64,000 nt of DNA from Lantana camara (Eukaryota > Streptophyta > Magnoliopsida > Lamiales > Verbenaceae). Each line of letters starts with the position of its first letter. Within the stretch, counting starts at the first letter, position 1. Below, piece after piece: positions 1-11,430 of this stretch. The notes under the pieces were generated by a model. It saw nothing but the letters and a program-made list of their open reading frames with translations, was not told where the DNA came from and searched no databases. Where the stretch lies: NCBI GenBank assembly GCA_037501455.1, contig CM074856.1, forward strand, positions 89,912,001-89,976,000, given 5' to 3'. Both the position numbers and the translations under genes were made by a program.

Positions 1-190
1 ATTCAAGAATTTCATATAGAATCAAAGCACGATTTAAATCACATTTCTAATTAGAAAATAAACAATTAAATACATTCACTTTACTATCGAAAATTAAGTA
101 AAACCTGAAATAGGTAACAATTAAATTCTATAATTCAATTAAATCAAATAACATTTAATATTTAATAAATATATATAAATACATTATATT

Positions 191-222
<32 letters not shown>

Positions 223-239
223 TACGTACAGCAACAAGC

Positions 240-620
240 AATAACAATGCATGCAATTTCATTAAATCATGAACAATTTTATGCATGAAACATTTAACCT
301 CAACATATGCATGCATGAAACTCATTCACGTACCGAAATTAAATATGCATGCAATTTCATTCATAAAACAAAATGTACATGCATGCAAACATTCCTTAAT
401 CAACTTACATGCACTTAATGTTAATATATTTATAAATATATTATAATGCACGTACAGCCCATGCGATTAGCAACAAATGAAAAATTATGCATACATATAC
501 AAAAACAAAACAATTTAATTCTCAACATGCATGCATGAAATTTTCAACAAAACAATTAAAAACATTACTCATGCATGCATGCATTGATATGTATATTATT
601 ATGTGACCAAGCCTGCATGC
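240..620. promoter_or_regulatory. Cluster of CATGCATG (RY-type) palindromes
   Basis: Many copies of TGCATGCA or CATGCATG lie within about 380 bp. Similar clusters are at 2180-2310, 12383-12535, 14040-14290, 19349-19502 and 21010-21255, all inside Q-family LTRs. CATGCA is the known binding core of plant B3-domain seed regulators (ABI3/FUS3/LEC2). That these copies act as such is inference; they could also be simple drift of an AT-rich palindrome. Confidence 0.4.
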
Positions 621-691
621 ATAATGGAGAATTAGAAACACATAAAGAAACCATGCAAATTTGAATTGAAAGCTTAATTCTTTTCGGAAAG

Positions 692-854
692 AGCAGGGGT
701 CGCGGCCGCGGCCCATTTTCTTCATGAAATGGTAGCGGCCGCTACCCTAATAAAATCTGAATTTTCTGCCAAAATCAAGAATACGAGAGCAGCCCCAAAA
801 TCAGTCGTGGGCGCGACAGAATTTCATGCATTTTAGGGTCGCAGGCGCGACCCT
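692..854. repeat. GC-rich palindromic hairpin array (Q LTR copy A)
   Basis: Four hairpins stand in AT-rich DNA: an imperfect one at 697-714 (core CGCGGCCGCG); a perfect 16-bp palindrome GGTAGCGGCCGCTACC at 731-746; GTCGT/GCGAC around loop GGGC at 804-817 (one T.G pair); and AGGGTCGC/GCGACCCT around loop AGGC at 835-854. The flank GACGCAGCAACA also borders the array at the same place in the other Q LTRs, where the stems are completely different (GACAC/GTGTC). Confidence 0.8.
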
Positions 855-1832
855 GTTCATAACAGCAAAAGACGCAGCAACACTGCAGAAAAACAGAGCA
901 GCAACATATCCATCTCTAACGCACAAGTTCAGATATATTAAGATCACGAATATGCAAGGAAACTACTCCACCACAACACACAAAACTGACAGCAACAACA
1001 AGAGTTAGCGCAGCAGATTGACAGCAGGAAATCCAGGCCAAAAACAGGGTAAAAAGTCATGTGAAAACAGGGTATGATTGATCTCCATTAATCTCAACAC
1101 ATTCATATAAGTTAGGCTAACAAATGTGCAGCAAAACACCACAAATTCAACCTATAAATCAGTCCCACAACAGTTCAAACATGAAAGCTGTCATATGTGA
1201 CATTTTTATGAAATTTACTCAATGATCCAAAGTTGATATCTCATAAATACTTCAACAACGATGAAATTAATGATCATAAATGAAAATAAGATATCAAAAC
1301 AATCATTCTCAAGCTTGGAATCACTCAAATCCATCAAGAATCGAAGAAGATCGACATAAATGCTCAAAACCGACTATATTGCAAGATCAGCCGAAAATGC
1401 ATGAAACCATGATCAAATTTGGGGATGAAAGCATGAAAATGATCAGAAATGAACATATATTACAACCCTAAGCTTACCTTGTTGATTGGATGAAGATAGG
1501 ATGAGATTTGAGCTCCAAAATCTCCAAGGAACCAAGGGTTACGGGAAAGAACTGGAGAGCAGTAACTTTGGCTGAGATTTGTGATTTGTGTGTGGGTTGG
1601 TTCGGTTAGGGCTTGGTACATCAGGTTAGGTGGTTGAGTTAGGGTTCCATAGCATCAAACCATGGTTAATTTCGTCAACAAATGAATAAGTTATGGCCAT
1701 TTTAGTGCAACAAGGTCAGTTTCGTCGCCGTTTCGTTTTTCGGTTGAAATTCGGAGGTTCAATTGACGTTAGAAAAATATAAGGCTAAGTTTACTAAACT
1801 TGAATTTTCGTTACGAGTTCAGGGAAGTTGAC

Positions 1833-1852
1833 GGAACTCGAATCCGAGTTCC
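1833..1852 (-). other. Conserved GATT-loop hairpin in LTR
   Basis: Perfect 8-bp arms GGAACTCG and CGAGTTCC enclose loop AATC (GATT in element sense). The same hairpin is at 13733-13752 and 20700-20719. Families E (30454-30473) and X (60844-60863) carry GGAATTCG/CGAATTCC with the same loop, a compensatory base-pair change. It lies upstream of the CT-rich leader, in the presumed promoter part of the LTR. Confidence 0.7.
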
Positions 1853-2315
1853 CGAGCTCAAGATATTAAATACGGAACCAAGGGTGCGCTAAATGCTCGT
1901 TAGCCCCCGACTTGGATTCCAAAATTCAAATTAAATCCGAAACACATGCAAATGAATTCGAAAATACGAAACGAACAAATATTCATATACAAGACACGTA
2001 TACGTTCAACAAATTAAATTCGCACAAAATTCCGGTATCAATTCAAATAGAAACGAAGCACGTAAATGTCACTCATGGACAAAGTAACAAATAAATTCAG
2101 AATATTAACAACTAATGCAACATTTACATACTAATATAATATATTATAAATACATGTATGAAAATTTAATTTATAATTACACATGCATGCATACGTATAT
2201 ATATATTATAACTACATGCATGCAATATATATAAGATATAAATATAAAATGCATGCATAATTAATTTGAACTTGTAAAATGCATGCATTACAAATTCATG
2301 CATACGTACACTATT

Positions 2316-2318
<3 letters not shown>

Positions 2319-2371
<53 letters not shown>

Positions 2372-2381
2372 GGTCAAAATA

Positions 2382-2426
<45 letters not shown>
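2319..2426. repeat. (AT)n microsatellite with partial copy of S start
   Basis: A pure AT run at 2319-2365 is followed by 19 bp identical to the start of element S (TGATGGGGTCAAAATACGA, 2366-2384). A second AT run then leads to S itself at 2427. The AT run plus the first 19 bp of S has been duplicated. Confidence 0.85.
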
Positions 2427-2432
<6 letters not shown>

Positions 2433-3233
2433 GGTCAAAATACGATCGTCCCACGTAAGACACGTGGCATCACCGAGATGATGACATCTGTCTCCCCAAG
2501 GCTGCACCATCAATACACGAGCGCTAAGCCCAACGAGCGCAGTCCTTCTTCAGGAGTTAAGCCCAACGAGCGCTGTCACTCCCACGAGCGTCCTACATAC
2601 TAAATGATTGGTACGCCCACGTGCCCAGGGAGCCCTCTTCGAGCGTCACACTCCCTCAGAGTGGCCTCCCCTTTGGCCCGTCACTTGAACTGAAGCCTTC
2701 GTTCCCCTCCGCGGATATCTTGGCTTCCAATACTCCAGGTTGTCACGAGCGCGCTCTTAAGCCCTCGTTACCAACCACCCAAATGGCTCTCTGACACATC
2801 GTACATGCCCGCGCACCTGCCACTGTTGCCAGCACCAACTTTTAGCCGCTTTTGCAGAAGATTCCTCCTAGGTTTCTCTCTCATGGCGCCACGTGTTAGG
2901 GCAACATTCGGCCAGGACCACTTGAGGCAAATGGCCAAAGGGCCCTTGACCCTCAACTATAAATAGCTAAAGTCATCTTCTACACTGGTAAGCATTCTTC
3001 ATCACTGAAACTGTGACTGAACTCATATTTTTTCATACCTTGAACTGACTTGAGCGTCGGAGAGCCAAACTGGGTATCACCCCCAGTTCCCCCAGCTTGG
3101 CCTTCTGACTTTTCTTGTGCTTGTCCCAACAGGTAGAACCCCCTTTTCATTTCCGGCGAAGCTCCGGTGGTTTCCTCCACAAAATACAAATCGTAAAGTG
3201 ATCGGATTCGGACCTTCACTTTTCTGAACCCAT

Positions 3234-3235
<2 letters not shown>
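2427..3235 (+). mobile_element. S: 809-bp solo-LTR-like insertion
   Basis: It begins TGATGGGGTCA and ends TGAACCCATCA, giving short inverted termini with TG...CA ends. ATATA flanks both sides, but inside AT microsatellite this is weak TSD evidence. It contains a TATA box CTATAAATAG (2957-2966) and a repeated motif CCCAACGAGCGC (about 2530 and 2563). It is absent from the homologous Q LTRs, so it is an insertion. It has no PBS, PPT or coding region. It could instead be a small non-autonomous element of another class. Confidence 0.6.

Positions 3236-3286
<51 letters not shown>
3236..3286. repeat. (AT)n microsatellite, right flank of S
   Basis: About 50 bp of alternating AT continues the tract split by S, then merges into Q LTR sequence shared with 14310 onward. 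Confidence 0.85.
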
Positions 3287-3291
<5 letters not shown>

Positions 3292-3580
3292 TATATAAAT
3301 GTAATTAATATTAATAACATTAAATAAAATAATTAACATTTAATATATATAAAATAAAATGAAATACATAAAACACGTATAAATAATTATTCGCGCAATT
3401 AAGGAGCACACAAGTTATTCACATAAATTCAATTTCAAATATTGCATATATTTCAATTAGTCACTTATTTAACAATTAAACAATGAAATTTAATATAGAA
3501 AACACTAAGACCAATTAATTTGCGCAATTAAGTAAACATATACGTCATGCTGTACTAATAAAAAGAACTGGGGCGTTACA

Positions 3581-4228
3581 GGAGAGGCCTAGCTTGCGGC
3601 CATTAAAGTTATTATTACAAATGGTTCATATTTCTACAAATATTCCGAATTACTCCTACCCCTATTTTAATAATTATTGTAAACAGTTTCCAATTTGTTA
3701 TATCCTATTGTTAATATTTTAGATCAAGAACTTCTTGATCATATAAATATATATATACATATACACATATCTATAAGTTATTATACCCCTTCACTTAGTC
3801 ACTTTGACTAACTACTCGCCTACTTTAAAATGCATGATTTCAAGAATCAAGGAACGACAACTAGATGTATCTTAAAGCTTTAAGGTGTCATGTATAGTAG
3901 GTCAGAACTGATTCTAAAGTCTGAAAGTTCCGAGTATGTTTATATTCTAAATCAGCTACCCTTATATTTTACACCAGCATGCCACCATGTTATACTCCTC
4001 TTTATGTCAGTTACTTTGATCAATAATAATAGCATTGGTTCTTTGTGTGCGTTAACATTTTTGCACACTTACAAAGTTTTAAATCTCTTTATCTTCCGCT
4101 GCACTATGTTGTAAGCTTTACTATGTATTACCTAGACCGTTCGTCGTAGTATTTCTCGAGTGTTAGGTCTAACCTCCAATCGACGAGTATTGTGGTGCGG
4201 GGGTTATAGTGCTAGGGAAGGCGCTACA
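3581..4228 (+). mobile_element. P-element LTR1, 3' fragment
   Basis: Collinear with 7783-8431 of LTR2. It ends GGCGCTACA directly before a PBS. The 5' part lies beyond the Q insertion, outside the window. A reading frame of 74 codons (3890-4114) recurs in all P LTRs but follows LTR homology and shows no known domain, so I do not call it a gene. Confidence 0.85.
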
Positions 4229-4236
4229 GCTTAAAG

Positions 4237-4248
4237 TGGTATCAGAGC
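4237..4248 (+). other. Primer binding site, initiator Met-tRNA
   Basis: TGGTATCAGAGC is the standard plant PBS complementary to the 3' end of initiator Met-tRNA. It sits 8 nt after the LTR end. Identical PBS copies lie at 8440-8451 and 43826-43837 in the other P units. Confidence 0.95.
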
Positions 4249-4989
4249 TGCAGGTTGCGAAAATCTGGGGTTCATAGAGTCTCGTAACTATTTTTGTTTC
4301 CTTAGTGCTTAAATTGTGATCATTCACTGTTTGGGGCCGACCAGCATATGATTTGTTATAATTGTGATACTAAACCCTTCCTCTGTCAATTCAACCATAT
4401 AGTTTTAATCCATCCCAAAATCCTGATTTTTATCAAATCCTTCAGTGCTTTTCGAAACTATCCATTTCATTGGTAAATTCGGTTATAAGATCTACATCTC
4501 CTTCACCTTACGTGCATCTCTTCACTTACACTTCCTAGCTCGTTCAAGTCTCAAGTTATTAGAGTTGCTTCAAGATACCAGTAGGATTAGAAATTAACAT
4601 ATTGATTTTCTATACCTTTACACTCTTTACCTTTACATACTAAAGATGTTCTGTTTCTTAACTGCTGCTATTTGGAATCTTGCATTTTCGTGATCATTTA
4701 CAAATCATTCTCAACTATCATGCATTATATTCTCTCTGTAAGGGTGATTGCAGTTATAAATGTCATCCCTCCCCAAAATTGTTAAAGGTACGCCTTTTAA
4801 ACGCGCCAGTTACTGCCTTATAAGAATCTGGCGCCATGCATCCATTCATTGCATCTCAATTAAGTGCGTATTTAAATTTTTGTACTTGAACAATTATCTT
4901 ATGTGTTTAAAGTAAGTTCTACTTTGGGAACTTGTCTTATCATGAATAGAGGATACACACACTACCTAAAGTTATTACGAAACATGAGT

Positions 4990-5026
4990 AGAATCTGAGG
5001 ACAGATTCTCTTTAATGGGGCAGGAT
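4990..5026 (+). other. PPT with upstream hairpin (P)
   Basis: AGAATCTG (4990-4997), loop AGGA, and CAGATTCT (5002-5009) form a perfect 8-bp hairpin, followed by TTTAATGGGGCAGGAT and then the LTR start TGTAACAACC at 5027. The same structure is at 9205-9241 (loop CGCA) and 44591-44627 (loop AGGA). Confidence 0.85.
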
Positions 5027-6144
5027 TGTAACAACCCGGATCTCGGGGCTAAAAAGAATAGGTAAGAAAAGGATTAGAAGAAAACCATAACCCATCATGC
5101 ATTACATTTTATGTGAACTATGTGCTTTTATGCCTCGATTTTTACAATATCTTATTATGAGACACATATTACTATCCATTCACTGAGCCTAAACCTTCAC
5201 ATATTCCTCATAAAACCATAGAAAAGCTAAATCTTACACTTTCCGGATTCATATCCAAACTTTCGTTATTCCGAAATACATCTTGAAATTTGTTGGCCAA
5301 AATTCCCATTAGGTCCCTAGATACTATTCATTCCTAAATGTAGGAATTTGTAGAGGCATTTTTTTCTATCAAATATCATAGTCAAATGAATCCTTTAATC
5401 ATTTCGAGAATTTTGATAACATCCACAAACCATAATTCCTATTCTAACTCTCGTAGTATCAAAAATCGTCCGGAAACCCTAGTTTTGAGTATTTCGTATT
5501 CAAACACTTTCTCTATTCAATATGATAACCAAAACAATCCTTGAATTATTTTATGAATTCTCATACACTTACCGAAATTTAATTCCAACCGTGGCTTATT
5601 TTATAAATACTTTCCTTTTTAAAAATTATTATTATAAACGTTTAACTTTCATTTAATATCCAAAATTATACTAAAATCGTTTCTTGAATTTTTCTCTAAC
5701 TATGATAATTTTTTCAACCTTTAAGCTTCCTCATAGCTTCGTTTATATAATTTATCATGATTTTCATAATCTCTAACATTTACAACTTTCAAACCAAAAA
5801 CCTAAACGTCACACATTTATAATCATGACGAAACTCATTTTTCACTTATTCTTTCACTACTTTCACCATTTCGAGCTCTCATCTCTAAACCCTAGTATAA
5901 ATTTTATATTGTTTTATATTTATTTTTATTAAATATGACATCATCCATGACATCACCTTCCTAAAATAGAAAGGCTAAGTGTATGATATAAAATCCTCCA
6001 CATTTCCTACATATTCTCCACATATTTTTGTGATACAAAATCTTCCACATTTCTTTCCTAAAATAGAATGCTAAGTGTGTGATACAAAAATCTCCACATT
6101 CCCTACCTATTCTTTAAAATTTCTCTTAGGTCCTTAACTCCTAC

Positions 6145-6235
6145 CTATAAATACCCTAAATCTCATTCACAAAATTCATACCAAAATCACATTTCTCTCT
6201 CTCTATTTTCGAGCTCCTCACTCTCTCTACATGGT
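6145..6235 (+). promoter_or_regulatory. LTR promoter: TATA box, CT-rich leader, splice donor
   Basis: CTATAAATA at 6145-6153 is followed by a CT-rich leader with TCTCTCTCTC and then ATG/GTATGTG, a good 5' splice site, at 6233/6234. The TATA box recurs at 10335-10343 (LTR3) and 45729-45737 (LTR4). In LTR3 the ATGGTATGTG is changed to AAGTTATGT. Transcription start and splicing are inferred. Confidence 0.6.
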
Positions 6236-7486
6236 ATGTGCTTTTCTTTTATTATTTCATGCTTTATATTATGTTCTTAGAATAATATAGTTGTAGCATG
6301 CTTAGAATTAATTAAAATTATGCTTTAGGAATTTTATTTTATGAAATATATGCCTAAATTGTTAGTTTTATGTACAATGTGCTTACATTATGAATTTTAT
6401 TTAATTAAATGCATGAATTAGGATATAATATAATCTAAGTATATTTCTAAATATTTATGATCATACTTGATTAAATTCATGCTTAGAATAATTTATTTAG
6501 AATTAATTTTATGACTAAAGTTACATAAACTGCTACATTTTAAGTTTAATTATATGTTATAAACTTAGAATTAATTAAAAATGGTCATGAACTAATATGA
6601 ATACCTTCATAAGTTTAATAACATGTTCATAATGTTATTGAATCAAATTAAGGTGCACGTGTGATAGTGTGTGTGTGTATGCCTAATTTTTTGTTATAAA
6701 TTGTTTAATTCTTAAAATTTTGAATAGTAAATGTTTTCAATAGTAATTTTGACTTTTTCATCAACATTTATTAGTATAATTTCGAAATTAATGTAAAAAT
6801 AATTATAAATTGAGTTTTGAAAATGTTAAAGAAGGATTTTATCCGAATTTTCCAAAAAAATCGGCAATTTCATAAACGTTTTCTAAAATGTGACCTACAT
6901 TTTCAAGTTAAACCCTAATTTTCATTTCAAATACTTATAATTAGGATCATAATGTGATTAATAAATATTTGATTAGTTAGAGAATTCATAAAACCTAATT
7001 CATTAAAGAAATTCCCTTAAACGGAAAAAATTAGGGTTTACGTAATATTCTCTAACGTGTTATACTCTATGTGCTTACTTGAATAGAACAATCAGATCTA
7101 ATGTGTTACACTTTTAAGTATGAATATTATATACCTTATGTGCTTATTTGATTAGAATAATTAGAACTTATTCCTAAGGCTATAGTAGTTAATGCTTTCA
7201 GGCAAAATTAAGACCGATCAATGGAATCCACATGACTCAATCTGACTACCGATATTAGGTGAGGGTTAAAATGTTTTCAACTGGAATCATGCCTATACAT
7301 ATATATCTATATAAAATTATTTTCAAACCTACCTATTATTTATGGTTTACTACCCGATATACATAATACTATACTACTATAAGGGCACCGGAATCAACGT
7401 TTTATTAGGACACTGTATACTTTAAGTCCACTTTATCAAAACATTGATTCTTGGCAAGCAAGAAAAATACATTATCATTATTATTA

Positions 7487-7700
7487 TTATGGGCCCCGGC
7501 TATATCCGTGTCGAGCAATTACCCAGAAGGTATTGGGCCAAGGGTGTTGTTGGTGATGCGGACTGCCACCAACAATTGGTAGTGGTTTAGTTGGAGGTTA
7601 GATATTCCACACCAAGAGATAAGGGAGATGTAGGACCTCCCGCTTATTTTTTACGTCACCGCGGGGTAGCTCCCGGGGCGCTACACCGGCGTTAAGGAGG
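7487..7700 (+). other. GC-rich structured segment of P LTR
   Basis: It begins GGGCCCCGG. TTGTTGGTG (7547-7555) pairs with CACCAACAA (7567-7575), a perfect 9-bp hairpin. The motif GGAGGTT at 7593-7599 matches the conserved P2 loop of the other families. Copies are at 42873-43080 and 47100-47300; LTR4 has lost two pairs of the stem. It is a likely diverged member of the P1-P4 domain described at 23921. Confidence 0.5.
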
Positions 7701-7997
7701 TATTATCATAGTGGTTTTACTAAAGTATCGGTACCATGTACAGTGTCGTTACTATTTTGCCAACTATTTAAGGAGTTATGGATGGAGAGGCCTAGCTTGC
7801 GGGCATTAAAGTTATTATTACAAATGGTTCATATTTCTACAAATATTCCGAATTACTCCTACCCCTATTTTAATAATTATTGTGAACCGTTTCCTATTTG
7901 TTATATCCAATTGTTAATATTTTAGATCAAGAACTTCTTGATCATATAAATATATATATACATATACACATATCTATAAGTTATTATACGCCTTCAC

Positions 7998-8014
7998 TTA
8001 GTCACTTTGACTAA
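7998..8014 (+). other. TTAGTCA hairpin near LTR 3' end
   Basis: TTAGTCA, loop CTT, TGACTAA: a perfect 7-bp hairpin. It is the P version of a hairpin found in almost every LTR family here: CAGTCC/GGACTG in D and Q, CAGTCT/AGACTG in F and Y, TCAGTCA/TGACTGA in K, TTAGTC/GACTAA in L. Confidence 0.7.
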
Positions 8015-8431
8015 CTACTCGCCTACTTTAAAATGCATGATTTCAAGAATCAAGGAACGATAACTAGAGGTATCTTAAAGCTTTAAGGTGTCATGTATAG
8101 TAGGTCAGAGCTGATTCTAAAGTCTGATAGTTCAGAATATGTTTATATTCTAAATCAGCTACCCCTATATTTTACACCAGCATGGCACCATGTTATACTC
8201 CTCTTTATGTCAGTTACTTTGATCAATAATAATAGCACTGGTTCTTTATGTGCGTTAACATTTCTGCACACTTACAAAGTTTTAAATCTCTTTATCTTCC
8301 GCTGCACTATGTTGTAAGATTTACTATGTATTTCCTAGACCGTTCGTCATAGTATTTCTCTAGTGTTAGGTCTAACCTCCACTCGACGAGTATTGTGGTG
8401 CGGGGGTTATAGTGCCAGGGAAGGCGCTACA

Positions 8432-9241
8432 GCTTAAAGTGGTATCAGAGCTGCAGGTTGCGAAAAATTGGGGTTCATAGAGTCTCGTAAGTTTTTTTGT
8501 TTCCATGGTGCTTAAATTGTGATCAATCACTGTTTGGGGCCGACCATCATATGATTTGTTATAATTGTAATACTAAACCCTTCCTTTGTCAAGTCAACCA
8601 TATAGTTTTAATCCACGCCAAAATCCTGAGTTTTATCAAATCCTTAAGTGCTTTTCGAAACTATCCATTTCACTGGTAAATTCGGTTATAAGATCTACAT
8701 CTCCTTCACCTTCCGTGCATCTCTAACTTTTGAAGCCCCATCACTTACACTTCCTAGCTCGTTCAAGTCTCAAGTTATTAGAATTGCTTCAAGATACCAG
8801 TAGGACTGGAAATTAACATATTGATTTTCTATACCTTTACAATCTTTACCTTTACATACTAAAGATGTTGTGTTTCTTAACTGCTGCTATTTGGAATCTT
8901 GCATTTTCGTGATCATTTACAAATCATTCTCAACTATCATGCATTATATTCTCTCTATAAGGGTGATTGCAGTTATAAACGTCATCCCCAAAATTGTTAA
9001 ATGTACGCCTTTTAAACATGCCAGTTACTGCTTTATAAGAACCTGGCGCCATGCATCCGTTCATTGCATCTCAATTAAGTGCGCATTTAAATTTTTGTAA
9101 TTGAACAATTATCTTATGTGTTTAAAGTAAGTTCTACTTTGGGAACTTGTCTTATCATGAATAGAGGATACACACACTACCTAAAGTTATTATGAAACAT
9201 GAGTAGAATCTGCGCACAGATTCTCTTTAATGGGGCAGCAT
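8432..9241 (+). mobile_element. P-element internal region 2 (non-coding)
   Basis: 810 bp collinear with internal region 1. PBS at 8440-8451. The pre-PPT hairpin AGAATCTG/CAGATTCT at 9205-9224 has its loop changed from AGGA to CGCA and its stem intact. A 60-codon frame at 8497-8679 includes CYNCNTKPFLC, which superficially resembles a zinc knuckle but lacks the CCHC spacing. No coding function is supported. Confidence 0.85.
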
Positions 9242-10493
9242 TGTAACAACCCGGATTTCGGGTCCAAAAAGAATAGGTAGGAAAAGGATTAGAAGAAAAC
9301 CTTAACCCATCATGCATTTCATTTTATGTGAACTATGTGCTTTTATGCCTCGAATTTTATAATATCTTATTATGAGACACATATTACAATTCATTCACTG
9401 AGCCTAAACCTTCACATATTCCTCATAAAAACATGGATTCATATCCAAACTCTCGTTATTCCGAAATACATCTTGAAATTTGTTGGCCAAAATTCCCATT
9501 AGGTCCCTAGATACTATTCATTCCTAAATGTAGGAATTTGTAGAGACATTTTTTTCTATCAAATATCATAGTCAAATCAATCCTTTAATCATTTCGAGAA
9601 TTTTGATAACATCCACAAACCATAATTCCTATTCTAACTCTCGTAGTATCAAAAATGGTCCGGAAACCCTAGTTTTGAGTATTTTGTATTCAAACACTTT
9701 CTCTATTCAATATTTTAACCAAAACAATGCTTGAATTATTTTATGAATTCTCATACACTTAACGAAATTTAATTCCAACCGTTGCTTATTTTATAAATAC
9801 TTTGCTTTTTAAAAATTATTATTATAAACGTTTAACTTTCATTTAATATCCAAAATTATACTAAAAACGTTTCTTGAATTTTTCTCTAACTATGATAATT
9901 TTTTCAACCTGTAAGCTTCCTCATAGCTTCGTTTATATAATTTATCATGATTTTCATAATCTCTAACATTTACAACTTTCAAACCAAAAACCTAAACGTC
10001 ACACATTTATAATCATGACGAAGCTCATTTTTCACTTATTCTTTCACTACTTTCACCATTTTGAGATCTCGTCTCTAATCCCTAGTTTAAATTTTATATT
10101 GTTTTATATTTATTTTTATTAAATATGACATCATCCATGACATCACCTTCCTAAAATAGAAAGGCTAAGTGTATGATATAAAATCCTCCACATTTCCTAC
10201 ATATTCTCTACATATTTTTGTGATACAAAATCTTCCACATTTCTTTCCTAAAATAGAATGCTAAGTGTGTGATACAAAAATCTCCACATTCCCTACCTAT
10301 TCTTTAAAATTGCTCTTAGGTCCTTAACTCCTACCTATAAATACCCTAAATCTCATTCACAAAATTCATACCAAAATCACATTTCTCTCTCTCTATTTTC
10401 GAGCTCCTCACTCTCTCTACAAGTTATGTTCTTTTCTTTTATTATTTCATGCTTTATGTTATGTTCTTAGTATAATATAGTTGTAGCATGCTT
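9242..10493 (+). mobile_element. P-element LTR3, part a
   Basis: 5' segment of LTR3, starting TGTAACAACCCGG. It is broken by Q, with target duplication TGCTT at 10489-10493 and 21584-21588. The four pieces of LTR3, less target duplications, sum to about 3395 bp against 3405 bp for LTR2. Confidence 0.9.
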
Positions 10494-11224
10494 TGTAACA
10501 CCCGAGCGCAAGGTGTCACATCCCCCACACCGAGACCCGGCCCGAATATGAAATGGACGATCCATACCCGAGCCAAATCACGGCGAACGGGGACATACAC
10601 ACACTCTATGCTTGGCGGGACTAACCCTTGAACCATAAAATTAGAGTAATTACAAATACGGAAGCAATGACTATCCATTACATAAACAATGAGTAAACAA
10701 AATCCAAAAAAATTGATCCATATACATTATCAAATGCCGTCACGGCTCAATAAACAAGTACGCTCCAATAGCAACATTCATATACAATGATCACAAGTGC
10801 AAAATGCGAGTGGAAGACCAATAAACAAAAGGATTAGAAATGAAAACAAGACCTAAGACTCGAAATCCCGCCTAGCTCCCCTGACACCTGCACAAAACAA
10901 CTGAAAGCCAAACGGGTTCAGTCCAAAAGGGACTGGTGGGTATAAAAGCAGGGCATAGTGTAATATATGACTGTAATTAAACATTCACATGCAAGTTATA
11001 ATCCCAAATGAGGTTTTTAAAGAATTTCCCAAGTGGGTGAATAGAAATCATCAAAATGGATTATAGCAATTCATTAACATTAGGTCATTAATGGCCCGGC
11101 GAGTGGGCGTGCATTATCTCCAACCAACACCTCGTGTACTACATTAACATTCATTAACATTCATTCATTCTTTCTTTTCATGCATATCATTCTTTCGTGC
11201 GCATTCAATAACATATACACCTTC

Positions 11225-11430
11225 TTCCTCCGGGTTGGTGGCGGGTTTGCAAGGCCCATCCACCCATTCATTGACCAAAAGGGGAACATGACTCCCCAGA
11301 TGGCACTCAGCATCCATTCTTCGCTAACTCCTAACGAGGTCCGGTTACGTCGTTCATTGGTGGGACTAGTGTGAGGGTTTCCCGTCAGCCCATGCCTCCT
11401 CGGTTCCCCACTCACACCAAGCCCCTGGGC
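11225..11430 (-). other. P1-P4 structured RNA domain (Q copy 1)
   Basis: P4: GGTGG (11237-11241)/CCACC (11260-11264), with inner GGGT/GCCC around the TTGCAA loop. P3: GGGGA (11281-11285)/TCCCC (11293-11297) around ACATGAC. P2: near 11330-11338, CGCTAA before the CTCCTAACG side. P1: GTGTGAG (11369-11375)/CTCACAC (11411-11417) enclosing the conserved GGCTGACGGG segment on the minus strand. The same domain is at 18192-18397. Confidence 0.65.

Larger units (their letters stand above)
1..3580 (-). mobile_element. Q-family LTR, 3' part cut by window start
   Basis: On the minus strand the LTR begins TGTAACGCCCC at 3580. From base 1 it runs collinear with the Q LTR at 12142-14616. Length differs mainly because of insert S (2427-3235) and expanded AT repeats. 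It abuts P-element LTR sequence at 3581, so 3580 is a true element boundary; the other boundary and the TSD lie outside the window. It holds no coding sequence. A CT-rich leader ends at a splice-donor-like AAG/GTAAGC on the minus strand near 1478. It could be a solo LTR or the 5' LTR of a longer element. Confidence 0.85.
4229..5026 (+). mobile_element. P-element internal region 1 (non-coding)
   Basis: 798 bp between LTR1 and LTR2. It starts with an 8-nt spacer and the PBS, and ends with a hairpin and PPT. There is no gag, protease, RT or integrase similarity in any frame. With 3.4-kb LTRs this is a LARD/TRIM-like non-autonomous element that would need enzymes supplied in trans. Confidence 0.85.
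5027..8431 (+). mobile_element. P-element LTR2, complete (3405 bp)
   Basis: It starts TGTAACAACCCGG after a PPT and ends GGCGCTACA before a PBS, so both boundaries are fixed by retroelement signals. The LTR serves both as the 3' LTR of one unit and the 5' LTR of the next. It holds a TATA box, a CT-rich leader, a run of three diverged repeats around 5985-6110 (GTGATACAAAATC...CCACATT), and the hairpins listed separately. No protein-coding region is seen. Confidence 0.9.

Noticed and set aside
2956..2966. Host gene promoter around a good TATA box
   Set aside because: It lies within the TG...CA-bounded insert S, with no downstream coding sequence; best read as an LTR promoter.
3890..4114. 74-codon frame conserved in all P LTRs (also 8093, 43479, 47704)
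   Set aside because: Conservation follows LTR homology. Changes are not clearly synonymous and the frame crosses the LTR 3' region; no known domain. I kept it as LTR sequence.
8497..8679. Possible zinc-knuckle remnant in the P internal region
   Set aside because: CYNCNTKPFLC lacks the C-X2-C-X4-H-X4-C spacing, and the surrounding residues do not resemble Gag.
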